Shown here: positions 10,311 to 23,094 of the stretch, piece after piece | Numbering within the stretch: position 1 is the first letter of the stretch | How the letters are laid out: the number at the start of each line of letters is the position of its first letter | Origin: Ganoderma boninense | Lineage: Eukaryota > Basidiomycota > Agaricomycetes > Polyporales > Polyporaceae | Reading direction: 5' to 3' | Assembly (NCBI GenBank): GCA_002900995.3 | Contig: CM035306.1 | Span: forward strand, 2,480,001 to 2,544,000 | Length of the DNA: 64,000 nt | Notes under the pieces: generated by a model | Databases searched by the model: none | Told to the model about the DNA's origin: nothing | What the model saw: the letters and a program-made list of their open reading frames with translations, nothing else | Translations under genes and position numbers: made by a program

Positions 10311-13300
10311 TCATAGATAGCGGATGGAGTCTATGCCCAAGCTTCGTCTCGCATGTATGATGGCTACGAGCTCCTTGATGGACTCCTCCAAGATCACGAC
10401 GTTGTCGAGCAGCTGTGATAGCGTAACATGCGCGATCTTAGGCCCATCCTCCTCCTCCTCCGAGTCATCCACGACTTGCGACGGCGTATGAGTTTCTCCC
10501 CACTGTCCCGATGACCCAAAAACGTCCTCCTCATCTGCGTTGAACTTGCGCGATTTTGCTGGTGTCCAAGGGCCCGAAGATGGCGCAGGCGCGAGGTAGG
10601 GCTCCACGACGATCGCGCCCGTCTTCTGGTAGTGCGGCCCGAACGGACTAGCCTCGAACGCCCGGGTCCCTCGCGATGGAGTGGCAGGCTCGGAGGGGGG
10701 CGGTTTGGCCGGCCTGCTCTTCTTGGGCGTGAGGAACGATACGAACGACTGCACCGACTGCGCCGGTTTCGGCTTCGGCTTAGTTGTCACTTCGGTAGTG
10801 GAAGGTGGCACCGCGGCCGCCAATTGGCTCCCGAATGCGCCCGACTTCTGTGTAGCCCCGGTGTCGAAGTCGAGCGCAAGGGTCAGAGCGTCCGTGAGGT
10901 TCTCATTGAAGAGCAGCCCCTGTCGACGCTCCTGCAGGTACTGGTCGAAATTCTGGACCATCTGGCGGTACCGCTCAAGCTGACCGACAAGGCCGTGGAA
11001 GATGGAGTGAACGACTGGCCGCGACTGCTCGTCCATGCTCGTCGCAGGCAGAGAACTGGACTCGGACGCCAGCTTCTCTTCTATCCGGAAGTCGATTGAG
11101 CGGTCGTCGCCATCGTCGTCGTACGGCATCAGGTCGTCTTGTTCACGAGACTCAGTCGACTCCTTGGGTGCGAAGGTCAACCAGCCCGCGAGTGAACGGT
11201 CTGGACAGAGGGCGAGCGTGGCGAGCACCCCTGTTAGTGCCATGTTCGCCTCGGGGCTGTTGGAGAAGAAGCGCCTGAGAGACTGGAGAACGAGGGACAG
11301 AATCGGGTCATTAGGGTTCAGGCGGTGCTTGAGCTTCACGCGTGCTTCCGGGTCAAGGTCTCGCCAGAAGCACGATTGACTTTGAATTGAGAAGATGGCG
11401 TCGCGTAGGTAGTGATCGTATCCGGTGCTGAATGCATCTTCTGCGTGGTTGGGGTCAACGCGCGACACAAGCGCCAGATACAGGCCCATCTCGCGTTCGT
11501 GCGTCCAGTATGTGGTATCCGGTTGGGTGAAGACGATCACCGACTTCGGATGAACGGACTCGACCTCCTTGGTATCTTCAAATCCGGGGTATACGAAGGT
11601 CTCGTCATCGTCATCATCACCGTTCTCATGCTTCGGGGGTTGCATTTGGACATCTTCTATGGCGTCGGGGAGGAAAGCAGGTTGGGGGAATGAAGTTGCT
11701 TGGGGATCAGGAATCACGACAAGCAAGCGGTCGACGGAGAGGGCACAGTACTGGAAGAGGAGCGATTGCAGGAGTTGGAGAGCGGCGGTAGCGGTTGGCT
11801 GTGACTTCGATCGTAGGCTCGTTACGAGGAGGTCCTTGAGAGTGAACCGACCCATGGAGGTGAAGTAAGAAGATTGCTTTCGAGCCTCCGGTGCCTCCAT
11901 CTCCAGCAGGGTCATTGCAGTGCTCTTTCGCCTCCGCCTTTTTAGCTCCGCCTGTGATGCAGACGGTGGAGGTGCCCTTCCGCCGAGGTTCAGCATAGAA
12001 TGTGGGCGCGGTCGGGAAGAGGACAGGTCCTCATTGTTGTCTTCGCTCATCAGAAAGTCGACGAGCAAGTCCGCAAGCTGACCATTCTCCAACGTCCGTA
12101 TCATCATCTCGATGTACGACATGACGGCGACGGCACTACCGTCGGCATCCGAGCACTCGAGAATCGAAGGATAAAGGATGTTCTCGAGGAACACGCGTCG
12201 TACGGCATCGAGGATGGACTGCACGATCGCCGAGCCTACGAGTGCTGAGGGATCGAGGGACCCGTCTGCCGCATCGTGCACCTTGTTACGGCGGAAGACA
12301 TCCTGAAGGAATTCGAGCAGCTTGAGGAAATGGTCCAGGCGTGCCTTGAAGTCCGGACTAGACGATTCCTCTAAACCCATAGCCCGACTTCGTTCTTTCT
12401 CAGCCTCCAACTTCTCTTTTTCTTCCAGCGATGGCTCCGGGACAGCGCTGCTACCCAGGATCATGGAAGTGCCCGGTGCGCTCTCGGCTGGAATGGGGGG
12501 CCGAACTTCAAGTTTCGTTGGAAGCAGGGAGTATACTGCCGCGAGACCTGCCGCAAGGACATCAGAGAAATCCCCATCGAGAACATATTCGGCCAAAGCC
12601 AAAGCTGCGTCGGTGTTGGGATCGGAATCATGGGCCGGCACGGAAGACGTTGATGTCCGCATGCTGTCCTCGGACTTGCGAGATAGGTCCACTGGAGACA
12701 TGGCAACGTCCATAAGGAATAGGAGGCCGGCTCGTGCGAAATCACCAATCTGCCCCTCTCGGTGAACAAAGCGAAGGAGATAGTTGAATAGCAGGAATTC
12801 ATATTCATTTTTCTTCATCGTAGAGGAGCCCAAAGGATGGCTATCCGTTTGTTGCGAAGGTGCTGGAGACGTGGGGGATGTTAGAGTGGACTCGGAAGAA
12901 GGTTGGTCGCCAGATTGCGTAGAATGCGGGGGTTCAACTTCGTCTTCTTCTTCATCCTCTTCTTCAACAGCGAATAGTGGCTCTGGTCGATACCATTGCT
13001 TGTCGTGAAAGAAAATCATAAGCAATTCGCGATACGTTCGTATCCTGCTGCAGAGGATACAAAGCAGGTTGACCACTGCCAATAGGTCAATGCGTGTGCG
13101 TGTTCAAATAACTCGCACACTCACGATCCTCCTCGTACTCTGATGGTTGGGTGCGGGACGCGTTGCCAGCAGCACCCATCGGTTTATTCCGACCGTCCAA
13201 TTGTTCTTGAATATCGTCGCCGACGCAGTTTCGCAGGAGACGAAGGACTGCCTTGTGTACGGCTGAGTGAACCAGGAACTGCTCGTCCAAGAGCACAACC

Positions 13301-13883
13301 ATATTCTGCACGGCTCGCAGGACCTCTGCTTGAATACCGAAGGGGCGGTCCGACTCGCTGAGTTTGACGAGGGTCCCAAGCACATCTGACAAAACTCAAT
13401 AACATAATCAGAGCTCAACGACAGGTGACATACCATTCTTCAACAGATATTCCAAACAGGCACCTGTTGCCCTTGTAGACCACCGAAATCAGTGCAGGAG
13501 CAATCACGGAGCTGGCCCGACGCACCCCTCCTCGGTTCGCGTAGACTCCCACACCAAAGAATCTACCATAGATTGCAAATGTGTCGGGACATCGGTAGAC
13601 TGGATCCCTCTTGATAATTGGCGTTCATCTGGATGGAGGAGTGTGTTCTGCAGGAGAATAATGCATGTAGGTTGTCCGATTCATGCTAGACCAGTTCTGA
13701 ATCGAATCGTGCTGACCTTGATCAGCACCCATGACTTGTGAAACTCCTGTGCATGGTCGACCTGCCAACGAAAAGACGGACTCAATGTCAAACGTTGAAT
13801 GGTCGCGGACTAAGAGCGGGCCACACCTCGGTCTTGGGAGTCGGCTGAGTGTTTGAGCGTAGGAACTTGGAGAAATAGTCCAT
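10311..13883 (-). CDS. FHIP: FHIP/RAI16-like protein (FTS-Hook-interacting)
   Basis: Six exons (13794-13883, 13717-13761, 13508-13647, 13434-13471, 13125-13385, 10311-13075) give about 1112 residues. The first five small exons join in frame to give MDYFSKFLRSNTQ, VDHAQEFHKSWVLIK, NTLLHPDERQLS, ACLEYLLKNDVLGTLVKLSE and LRAVQNMVVLLDEQFLVH. This is the conserved N-terminal helical region of the RAI16/FHIP family. The large exon continues with the family's helical repeats (LVNLLCILCSRIRTYRELL), broken by acidic and Ser-rich linkers. In Aspergillus, FhipA links early endosomes to the Hook-dynein adaptor for long-range transport. I infer the same role. It converges on the upstream F-box gene, with 271 bases between. 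Confidence 0.82.
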
Positions 13884-14293
13884 CTTGCTGCGTTATGGCT
13901 CAAGTCTCGGAGGAGACTGTGCGCTATAACCAGACAGTCGGACCAGATGTCGAGGAGGCAAAGGTAGATGGTGTGGGTATGGAGGAGAGCACGGAGCTCG
14001 GGACCGGCCACCTGCGTCCTGCAAGTCCCAGTTGCCTTGTCCCTCGGGCGCTCCGTGCGACTCTGCTCGTTGCCACCATCCTGATTCCTAGGATTTCTTT
14101 CTGCTTGTCCGCGAAATAGCGACGCACGTCCCATTCTAACCAAGGGAACCATGTCAGCCTCCTCAGCCGACTTGGTGGCTGTCTCACCGACAAGGTCTCT
14201 CAACTTCGAGCACCGTGCCAGCCGCACGAAGTATAACAGCTATGGACATCTAGACCATCTGTGTAGGTCACTCAGTTACCCCAGCACACCAGG
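13884..14293. promoter_or_regulatory. Divergent promoter region
   Basis: 410 bases between the start codons of the FHIP-like gene (-) and the coiled-coil gene (+). No recognisable element beyond short pyrimidine runs. Confidence 0.5.
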
Positions 14294-15303
14294 ATGGCAG
14301 AGTCTAGTGCGTGCATCTCATCTTCCAGCGACGGCTTCCTCGTTCCTGGAAAGGACGAAGAGAGCTACGCACCCCTCCTCGTTTCTCAAGGCGACCTCTC
14401 CAACAACTCAGAAGACCTCAATCCATTCGCCTCCCCTGTCGGTTGCGGCACCATCTTCCTCTCTCCTGGAATCATCAAATCTCCTGGTCACCGCACTCTG
14501 CACCTAGACGCATCCTCCACCCCACCGCCTCCACCGCGGGAGGACGACGTCGAGGGCAAGCTCCGCGCGATTGTCGACGACCTCTTGCACAAGAAGCGTG
14601 CCGCCCGAGACGCCCGCGCCGAAGAGAACGCTGCCCTCCGCGCACAAGTTGCCCTCCTGGAGGACGCACTCACCAAGGCGTCCGCACAGCCTGGGTCCGA
14701 GACCGTGGACCTCCTCGCCGCCCTTGAGCGCGAGCGCGGGCTGCGCCTAAGCGCGGAGGAGTCACGCCTGGCGACGGGCAAGTACCTCGCGGAGCAGATC
14801 GAGCGCATCTCGCTGCAGAAGACGCTCCTCGAGAAGACCGTCGCGTCGTTCACGCACGGGCGCGAGTTCTGGCGGGAGCGGGCGATCGCGGCGCTCGAGC
14901 GCTGCGAGATGCTCGAGGAGGAGAACGTGCGCATCAAGACGCAGGTCAGCACCCTCGCGAAGCGGCAGGAGAGCGCGGTGGATCGCCAGATCAGCGACGT
15001 ACTGCGCGAGGTCGCGGAGGAGCGCGACCGCCTGAAGCAGCTCGAGGAGGTCCATCCGTTCTCGGAGAAGACCAACACGCTCCCAAAGTCCAAGGATAAG
15101 ATGGGCTCTATCAAGGCGAGCGGGTCGAGGTCTGACTCGACGAAGTCGGCCGCTGAGGTAAGTCCAGTACATTCGCCAATTGGACTCATTGAAATGGCGT
15201 CGCTTTCGTGTAGGGCAAGTTCTTTGGTGGGAAGACTGGGAAGAGGTTCGTGTCCTATAGGATTGCACCGGGTCTACAGCAATCCAAAAAGGAACGGGCA
15301 TAG
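14294..15303 (+). CDS. Coiled-coil protein of unknown function
   Basis: Three exons (14294-15157, 15214-15245, 15261-15303) give 312 residues. The first hundred residues are Ser/Pro-rich and look disordered. Residues about 85-260 form a long, Glu/Arg/Ala/Leu-rich coiled coil (for example LERERGLRLSAEESRLATGK, AALERCEMLEEENVRIK). The tail is Lys/Ser-rich and ends QQSKKERA. The last intron is only 15 nt by this model (15246-15260), too short for splicing as far as I know, so the true 3' end may use a different pair of sites. I do not recognise a family; a structural or scaffold role would be a guess. Confidence 0.65.
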
Positions 15304-15558
15304 GTCAAGAGGCATGGGCGTGTCATGGAATCATATTATTCGTTGTTTCATATGCTACAAGGGTACCTGACCAGGACCAGACAATATAGGACATCTCTAT
15401 ACATCACAGAACTAAATGCCAAGGTTGACTGTGGCCGATAAGCCTCATGCCTTTCTCGAGCGGGTCATCTTGGACCTTTCCACATTATCCGAAGTAGGAT
15501 TGCGATATGACATTCTGGGACTGCATAGCCGCGACTGAATCGTCCAGGAGGTTCGAGA

Positions 15559-16596
15559 CTATCGGGGCATCCCTCCCAGTGGACAACTATCCGTAAACTC
15601 TTCCTCTATCAACGCGTGCGTTGATTCTGGAGCCCAGCCCAACATATCCATCCGCGTAGTCTGTGATGGCGGTAAAACCTGGAGATATGAATATGCAATA
15701 AGTGTGACTCAAACAGCGGATGACCTACTTCGGCGAGTGCCTCCTTCAAAAGTTGAATATCGGCTGAATCCGCGTTGTCGTCGTCCCCGACCTCTCGCAC
15801 TGGAGAGGGAATAGCGAGTGGTGTCCCAGATATCACTCTTAGCCCAACATCGACTGATGGGTCCGCGATTTCAAAAGCATGGGATGATGTGTTGCCATTC
15901 CAGTCGCTGGTCCCACAAGCTCCTTGTGAGGTCCTAGGAGTGAATACTTGGTCATGTGCCTATGCCAGAGCATATTAGTTTAGGCAGATTCGGATAGAAC
16001 CACTCAAACTGACACACCTGCTTCCGGAGATCCTCATGAAACTTGAGGGTGGGGGAAGATGACCGAGGTAGACGGAAGGAGCGAACCATGGCAGTGGCGA
16101 TGCGTCGTAGAAAGACAACCAGGAGGAAGAAAATCAAGATTTGGGCAGCCATAGACGAGTACACAGGCGTGACTGTGGAGATGCGGAAGGTAGGAGGAGT
16201 AGCAGCCCAAATCGAAGAAGCCATGTGAATCAGGCATGTTTGGCCGCGGCTCGGCGGAACCTCGACCGAGTCGACACTGGATGTAGCCGGTAACGTTGGG
16301 GGGATAGCACCTGGAGCCTTGATGCCACCCGTTGATGTCCAAGGGAGTTGTCCAAGAAGATACCGCGACGAGGCTGCTTGACGACGAGATGCAGCAATGA
16401 ACAGCAGACCGGCCTCCGAGAGAGTCTGTTGAAGAAGAGTGACCGTAAAACGCGGATTGAGTACGCCAAGCAAAAAAATGCCAGCGAAGATAAACGGGAG
16501 AACAAGCATGGCACAGGAGAGTAAGAAGAGGCCTGGGACTGGGTGGACGTGCAAGTGGCGGTCGAGGTCGAAACTGAACAGACGTTCCGATTCCCT
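15559..16596 (-). CDS. Putative two-helix membrane protein, 5' end unresolved
   Basis: Three 3' exons join cleanly: 16018-16596 (open part), 15729-15959 and 15559-15678. The product begins with a charged segment (FSFDLDRHLHVHPVPG), then a transmembrane helix (GLFLLSCAMLVLPFIFAG). A Ser/Pro-rich loop follows, then a second helix (AAQILIFFLLVVFL) and an acidic tail (VREVGDDDNADSADIQLLKE). A stop codon at 16597-16599 closes this frame upstream, so at least one more 5' exon must exist. A plausible Cys-rich coding stretch (CHDKFVCTW ... HCDTSKGNCTVAREGN) lies upstream at about 16600-16818 in another frame, but I could not find a convincing splice pair. Family and function unknown. Confidence 0.5.
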
Positions 16597-17103
16597 TCAC
16601 GTGCGACGGTGCAGTTGCCCTTGGAGGTGTCACAGTGGCTGGGTGATGTTTGTACTGGGTTTGCGATGCCTGTATTCATCCGGCTTCCGAGTAGCTGGGC
16701 GGCGGGCCAAGTGCACACGAACTTGTCGTGGCAGATGACGGACGTTGGTTGATGACCGTGTACACGAGATCCAGCTGTGAGACAAAAGGCGGGTATAGCC
16801 CTCATGTCTTCGCTCGGCGATGATAGCAGCCGATTGAGACGATGTGGACGAGACTGGGGGTGCGTGCTGGTGCGTGCCAGTGGGCGCGAACGAGCGAGGG
16901 CGGGTGGCGAGGGCGGAGACGCGCCAGACGCTGCCAGTGCCAGACACGATCGCGGATCACGTTCCCGCGACGCGCTCAAGAGACGCCCATGGTGTGGGAG
17001 CAGCCACCGCCGCGTCTCTAGATCTCTCTCGCCTCACCTCTCCTCCTTCCTCCCTCTCAGTCCTCTGCGTTCCTGCCCTGCGGACAGGCTCTTTTTCTGC
17101 TCT

Positions 17104-20100
17104 ATGCCCCCAAAACGCACACGGCGTGCGTCTCCAGGGCCCACCGGTTTATCTGCTGGCGAACGTCTCAAACGAGCTAAACTCACTGGCAACGCTTCTT
17201 ACTCTGCTTGGGGCTGGGTTGGGACGGAGGTAACCGACACGTCTGAAATCACCCAAGAACACCGCTTGGCGACCTACGGCTTCTCGCGCAATAGCAGCAA
17301 TACACTATGTCCTAACAAGCACGCTGAGAAACGCAAGGCCTCATCGCCGTCACGAGTCAATGGGCACGCCGACACCCAGGCAGAGGAAGGGCTGGCGGAC
17401 GATGTCATCATCATATCCGACGATGAGAGTTCGACATGCAGCACCAAAACCTGCAAGCCAAATCCATATTGCTTGAACTATCTGGGTCAGCACAAGTGGG
17501 AGAAAGCCGGTGAGTCCTCACGAGCCTCAGACCTCTGCTTGGGTTTTGACGGTGAAGAAATCGCGAAGATGCTGCCTATGAGAGCTACCTTAAGGTTTAT
17601 GACCTCGGGGGCAATCCCCTCCTCGATACTAAAGATGACCAGATACCTATTGGTCTCAAGGCGAGCGACCCTAAGCCAACTCTTCCTCGTGCCCAGGGTC
17701 TTATCGTCCTCTAGAACCTAGGTGCTACTTGCTATGCCAATGCATATCTCCAGGTAGTTGAAATTAGCCTGCAGGCACCCTGGTGCTAACTATTTCGTAG
17801 GTATGGTTCCAAGATATACCGTTCCGGAAGGGCGTGTATGAATGCCAGCCTGTACAAGATGCACAGCACCTATTCGAGGTTTGTCGTGGCCACCAACGTC
17901 CTTCCTGGATTCCACTTAAAGCCTATTGTTTCAATAGGAGTCGCCCATCTTCCAACTGCAGGTTACCTTCACTGCCATGCAACTGAGCGTACTTCGTGCG
18001 TTCAACCCCGTAAAGCTCGTAGAAAGCCTCAAGTTGCGCGCCACTGAGCAGCAAGACGCTCAGGAGTACGTGGCATGGGGTACGCGTTGCATAAGCTCCA
18101 TCATTGAGTCGTTGCGGTTACAGATTCTCGAAGCTGTTTTTGGCCCATCTGGACACCGAGTTCAAGGGCCAGCATAGTCCTGCACTCAAGGAGCTCATTC
18201 CTAACCAGGTATGGTTACTGCATTCCCACTCGACCCTCATATATTGACCCGAGGAAAGTTTCAGGGAAAGCTCGTGTACAACACGGTGTGCCAGAATTGC
18301 TACCGGCGTTCTGAACGCGAATCCGATTTTCTTGAAATCGAGGTCAACCTCGAGGTGCGCTCTGCTGCGGGGCCTTCGACTTACCAAACACGCTTAGCTC
18401 GAGTTGTTTAGAATAATGCGACTTTGGAGGAGCGTCTCTGTGCGTTTCTGGAGCCGGAGATACTCTCAGGAGATAACAAGTAAGTTTTTACTCCAGTATA
18501 TATTGATTATCGCGAACCTATCGCCTGTCCAGATATCTCTGCCAACAGTGCGATGGTCTACAAGATGCCAAACGATTCACCGAACTCCACAACCTTCCCC
18601 CTGTTTTGCACTTTTCCCTGCTCCGATTCGTCTACGACTTCACATCCATGGAACGCAAGAAGTCTAAACAGACAATTCTGTTCCCAACGTACATCGATAT
18701 GGACAGATTTGTCGGCGCCGAGGAGACACGTAGACAGCGCAGGAAGAAGCGTGTGAAAGAGAGCAAGAACCTCTACGAGCTTCGAGGCATTCTGCTACAT
18801 AAAGGTGCCAGCGCGTATCACGGACATTATGAAGCGCAAGTGTTTGATGTGCAGTATGTCACGATCCAGGCATACCGGAAAACAGCGCTGATTTTGCTCG
18901 TAGGAAGCAAGGCTGGTATCAATTCAACGACGAGACTGTAACCAAAATCGAGTCCCTCGTCCCGAAGCTCGATACTGGCAAAAAGGCAGGCAAAGGATCA
19001 AGGGATGCGAAGTTAGTTCGTCCGTTCTGGTCTCAAACGCGTCTGATATTGACGGTCGCGCATTCTCAGAACTCCTGCCAATCAGCTCCCCAAAGGTCGC
19101 CCTCCCAAAAAGCGTCGACGGATTGACGATAGCGACAGCGAGATCGAAATCGTTGAGTGCGTCCTAATTCTGGCTGGTACCTCGAACGCACTGCACTCAC
19201 AGGGCGGGCAGGAATCCTGAATCGTCTCAGAGGGGTGAAGCGTCACCCACGAGGGAAGGCCCAGAGTGAGTGTTATTAATATTAATTCGTTTGGAACAGT
19301 CCCTGACGGCTGGCCTCAGGTACATTTCGTCTAAGGACGCATATATGCTCGTGTACGCCCGGGTGGGCTCCCCTGAACCCTTCCACCCTGCCCACGGTAG
19401 CACATCGAATGGCGTTTCGCAGGCGCGCTCCTGTCAAGCGACTCCTCCCGCGAAGGCTTTGGAAGTGGTCAACAGCCTGAACACTGAGCACCGCAAGGCT
19501 TGTGAAGATTACACAAGGCGGTTCGTAGTAGCCTTCTGAAATTTATGCCAGGAAGTCACTGACCTTCCTACCCAGGGAGCAAGAAGCGAAGGAACGGTTT
19601 AATCGAATACGAAGCACGGTCGCGGACATCTACCGTACTTGGAACGTTCAATCGCGTGATGAGGTACCTATACCTTCTTTCCATCCCAAGGCACAACTGA
19701 CGGTCCCCAAGGAATGCGTCGTGGCCAGCCGTCAAGCTCTAGAATCATGGTTATCTCGACACATCGCGAAGCCCAAGAACTCCAAGGATACCCCTAAACT
19801 CTCTACCGACTCTGCGCCCGAGGCAGAGGATACTGCCTCCAAGGGAGCCGGTTCGTCCCCGGTGCCAATACCCATCTCTGGCATTGTGTGCTCCCACGGG
19901 AAGCTTGACCCTGAGAAGGTCCAGGACATGAAGGTCATGAAAGCGGTATGTGACGGTGCTCTTCCGTCCATCCCTACGGCAATCCCTGACTTCGGGCATC
20001 CAGGCTGCCCATTCGCGCATCGCTGAGGACGGCTGCCTTCTAACCCCGCGATTGACGACGCGGGACGTCTGTGCGACATGCGTCCAGCGCATGTTCGTGG

Positions 20101-21864
20101 GTGCGTTCATAAGGTTTCATTCATTCGGGGGAGTGGGCTGGCCTTGACGTGATGTGTGCACACCTACTGTTTCCGCAGAGAAGCTGTACCAGGTCGAGCA
20201 CCCCCGGATGGTGTCCCAGTTCGACGATGTGGTTGCCCTGGAGAGCGACGATGATGACGGGTGTTACATCTCGAAAGCGTGGCTGAAAGGTGAGCGATAG
20301 CGGATCACTCTTCGTTGTGCCCCGATATTGACCAGGACGGCAGATTGGCGGCTCGCACGACCGAAGATGCACGTGGAAGGAGCTCCAGACCCGCCTCCGG
20401 ATGATGGAGAGTATCTGAGGGACGTTGTTTGCGAACATGACGGCCTGGCTACTAACAGTGCTGCGCGAAAACGAATATCTGCAGAGGCGTGTGCGATTCT
20501 ACAGGAGCTGTTCCCGAACTGGAGACCCTTACCGTCGTCTATGGAACAATGTCCTGTTTGCGAAGCGCTACTTCACATCTCGAAGGAGGATAAGCGGGAG
20601 TATCGCAAACAGGCAGAGGAAGAGAAGGTGAGGAATACCGCTGCGTTGGATCGTCCAGGCGCTGACTTTCCTGGTTCTATACATACAGGCGAGGTTGAAA
20701 CACATGCACGATAACGCGCTCAACGGAAACACCGCGCTCCTGGAAGATGTTCCTTGCGCCATCGTGCCATCCCAATTCGTGCGCTCGTGGCGACAGTGGA
20801 TTCTGCGTCCAAGCGAGGTGTCTCGTCCCGGGACGGTGGATAACTCCTCGTTCGTCTGCGAGCATGGACTGCTAGCGTTTGACCCCAATGTCACGGGGGA
20901 CTTGGACACTTCCATGACGATCATTAAGCGGAGTGACTGGAATGCATTGGAGGAGCTGTATGCGCGTTATGTTCGGGAGAGGAAACTTCAGTGCTGACTA
21001 CTGTTTAGGTACTCTGCGGGTCCGCTGATTGCTATTGAGAACTCGACTGGGAAATACCTTCACGAACTTGGCGTTTGTTCAGATTGCCGTCTAAGGAGGT
21101 GAGCGTTGAGTAGTTTTGAAAGTCGACCGGTCGTCTGATTATGTCCTTGACTGACATATGCTTTAGGCGAACTTCGTTCGACATGACCGAAGTCACCCTC
21201 CGTGTTCTAGGACCAGGCGACCCTACCCCAACACCACAGAACTACAGCGACGACCTCCCGCCTCGCTCCCCGACGAAACCAGTTCAGGCTACCTTAACCA
21301 CTTACAGCAAGCGACAGAACGAGGGAACACGGAAGTCGAAGCGCATCCGACAGGTCCGAGAGTACGGCAAGCGCCGCAAGATCACTATCACGAAGGCGAT
21401 GTCTGTGAAGGAGCTTAAAGTGATGGTTAGTTGCGCAACATTTGTCGTGCTTCGAAGCCTCACCCCAGGCGTTCCTTTCACAGCTGAACGACGAGCTTGG
21501 GATTCCTGTGATATCACAGCGGCTGTTCTACCGGGGCCATGAGCTCAACGACAGTGCAGCAACTATGCTCTCGCTGGGTATCCTCTCGAACGATCTGCTC
21601 GACCTCAAGGAGGAAGGTGAGGATATCACCATCCTTACCGACTCGGATGGCGATGCCCCCTCTGGGGCAAACGGGAAGAAGAAGCGAACAGAAGGTGAAG
21701 CATTCGGCGGCACACTCCTGGGCGGATACTCGTACTCGTCTGCCCCTTCGTCGAGTCAGTCTTTGGCACCCCTTGCTATCGCGTGTCCAGCATGTACGTA
21801 CGAGAATGGTGCCGCAGACGTTGAGTGTGCTATGTGTGGGACGCCATTGCCCAATGCAACATGA
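17104..21864 (+). CDS. USP48: Ubiquitin C-terminal hydrolase, USP48-like, with Ubl and RanBP2-type finger
   Basis: A long multi-exon gene; the first exons are 17104-17509, 17569-17660, 17715-17753 and 17801-17878. The Cys box is NLGATCYANAYLQ, the His box is YHGHYEAQV, and the Asp/Asn-side box is WYQFNDETVTKI, so all catalytic elements of a C19 peptidase are present. Two Cys pairs typical of the USP finger region are seen (TVCQNCYRR, YLCQQCDGL). The second half has DUSP-like segments and many Cys/His pairs. A ubiquitin-like domain follows (KITITKAMSVKELKVM ... LFYRGHELNDSAATML). The protein ends in a RanBP2-type zinc finger (ACPACTYENGA ... CAMCGTPLP). It should remove ubiquitin from nuclear or cytosolic proteins; substrates are unknown. 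The intron before the catalytic cysteine exon has a GC donor. The middle exons (about 18900-19650) are less certain. Confidence 0.82.
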
Positions 21865-22043
21865 TCCTTTCTCGATCTGTGAACACGTGGGGAACGTTGT
21901 GGACGAATAGTAAGGTCTTCGGAGGATGTGAACGACGTCGTGATATGATGCGAGGTTCGAAAGCTGGCTACAATGAATTGGTCCATTAAAGGCTCGAGGA
22001 GGCGGAATTACTCATCGCTAATCTATGCCGCCTTGCCGCAGCA

Positions 22044-23094
22044 ATGCCTGCTAAAACTATCCCGAAACCTCTCAAACCCTCTAGACGGGTTCTGAACATC
22101 GACGGCAATTCTGAGTCTCTGGCGCACCAAATGAGACTCGATGGAAGCAAAAGCAATCGGAAGTTGTATTTTGACATTGTGGTATGCTACGCCCTGCCAG
22201 GATTCACTGTTTATTGCAAGTATACTCATCTCTTTGTGACAGACTGGTACGGGCATGCTATGCCAGGAGTATTTCCCTTTGAACGAACACATGTCCGGTG
22301 GTTGGAACATCAAACCGATTCTACGTGTGTTGACCCCCAAGGTATTGATCTTGCATGTTCTCGCCGTCGGGCCGAAGAATCTCATAGGACGCCTTTGGCA
22401 GCTACTGAAAAAGTTCCCGGTTCTACGTGACTACGCGGACCATTGGCCAATTGCCGTTCTGGTTGCCCGCCACTATGCGTTGTGTCAAGCGGGATCGAAA
22501 ACTGGCCTTAATCGCTCAGTGTCTTGGCAGGCGAGTTCTCCCGTCTGCCGAAACTGTCGCCTTGGGTCTGATACACCGATCTCTTGCACACTAGACTAAA
22601 GCTTCCAAAAAGATCGTTAATCGCAATATGACCACTCGCAGCATGAATTCTGGTGCTTTAGAAAAAGATGCTGCAGGGAGTCTACCAGGGAAACTGCGCC
22701 ATTCCCAGGTCAGTACACCGAGAGTCAAGCGTCAGTGATATCCTGATAGGCAAATCTGACAAACCAGTATATCGACACGTCGACATCATAGGACAGCACC
22801 GAATGCAAAAGTAGACGTCGCAACGACCGGGAAGCGTCACCGGCACCGAGTTCAATCCAAACTCTGGTCTCAGAGGATCAATCATCTGTTGTTCATTTCT
22901 TGAACACGCTTGCACAGGACCTGAGTGGCCTGTTGCCTATATTCATTGATCATGGGGTAGGTGACGACGCCTCGTTGCGGAACATGCTTCGCATGACGAA
23001 CTGGAGAGCTTGGATGTATGCATGGGTCAAAGAGGGTGTATTAACGGAGCTGCAGTTTCAAATGATCGTCGACGGGTTAAAGAAGCTGGCCTGA
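22044..23094 (+). CDS. Orphan two-domain protein, copy A
   Basis: Five exons joined by hand: 22044-22181, 22243-22324, 22388-22518, 22595-22708 and 22792-23094, giving about 255 residues. Block 1 contains HQMRLDGSKSNRKLYFDIV, a linker, then FPVLRDYADHWPIAVLVARH. A polar linker follows. Block 2 is the C-terminal helical piece LSGLLPIFIDHGVGDDASL ... NWRAWMYAWVKEGVLTELQF ... DGLKKLA. Both blocks recur in the gene at 36806-38093. The 63-nt intron 22325-22387 is a multiple of three and could be retained without a frameshift. A model with two separate genes is possible (a stop at 22597 and an ATG at 22628) but would leave only 28 bp between them. I recognise no known domain, and no function can be given. 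Confidence 0.65.

Noticed and set aside
22628..23094. Separate two-exon gene starting at the ATG 22628
   Set aside because: Joining to the upstream exons through an intron at 22519-22594 keeps the frame and gives the same domain order as the gene at 36806-38093; kept as an alternative only.
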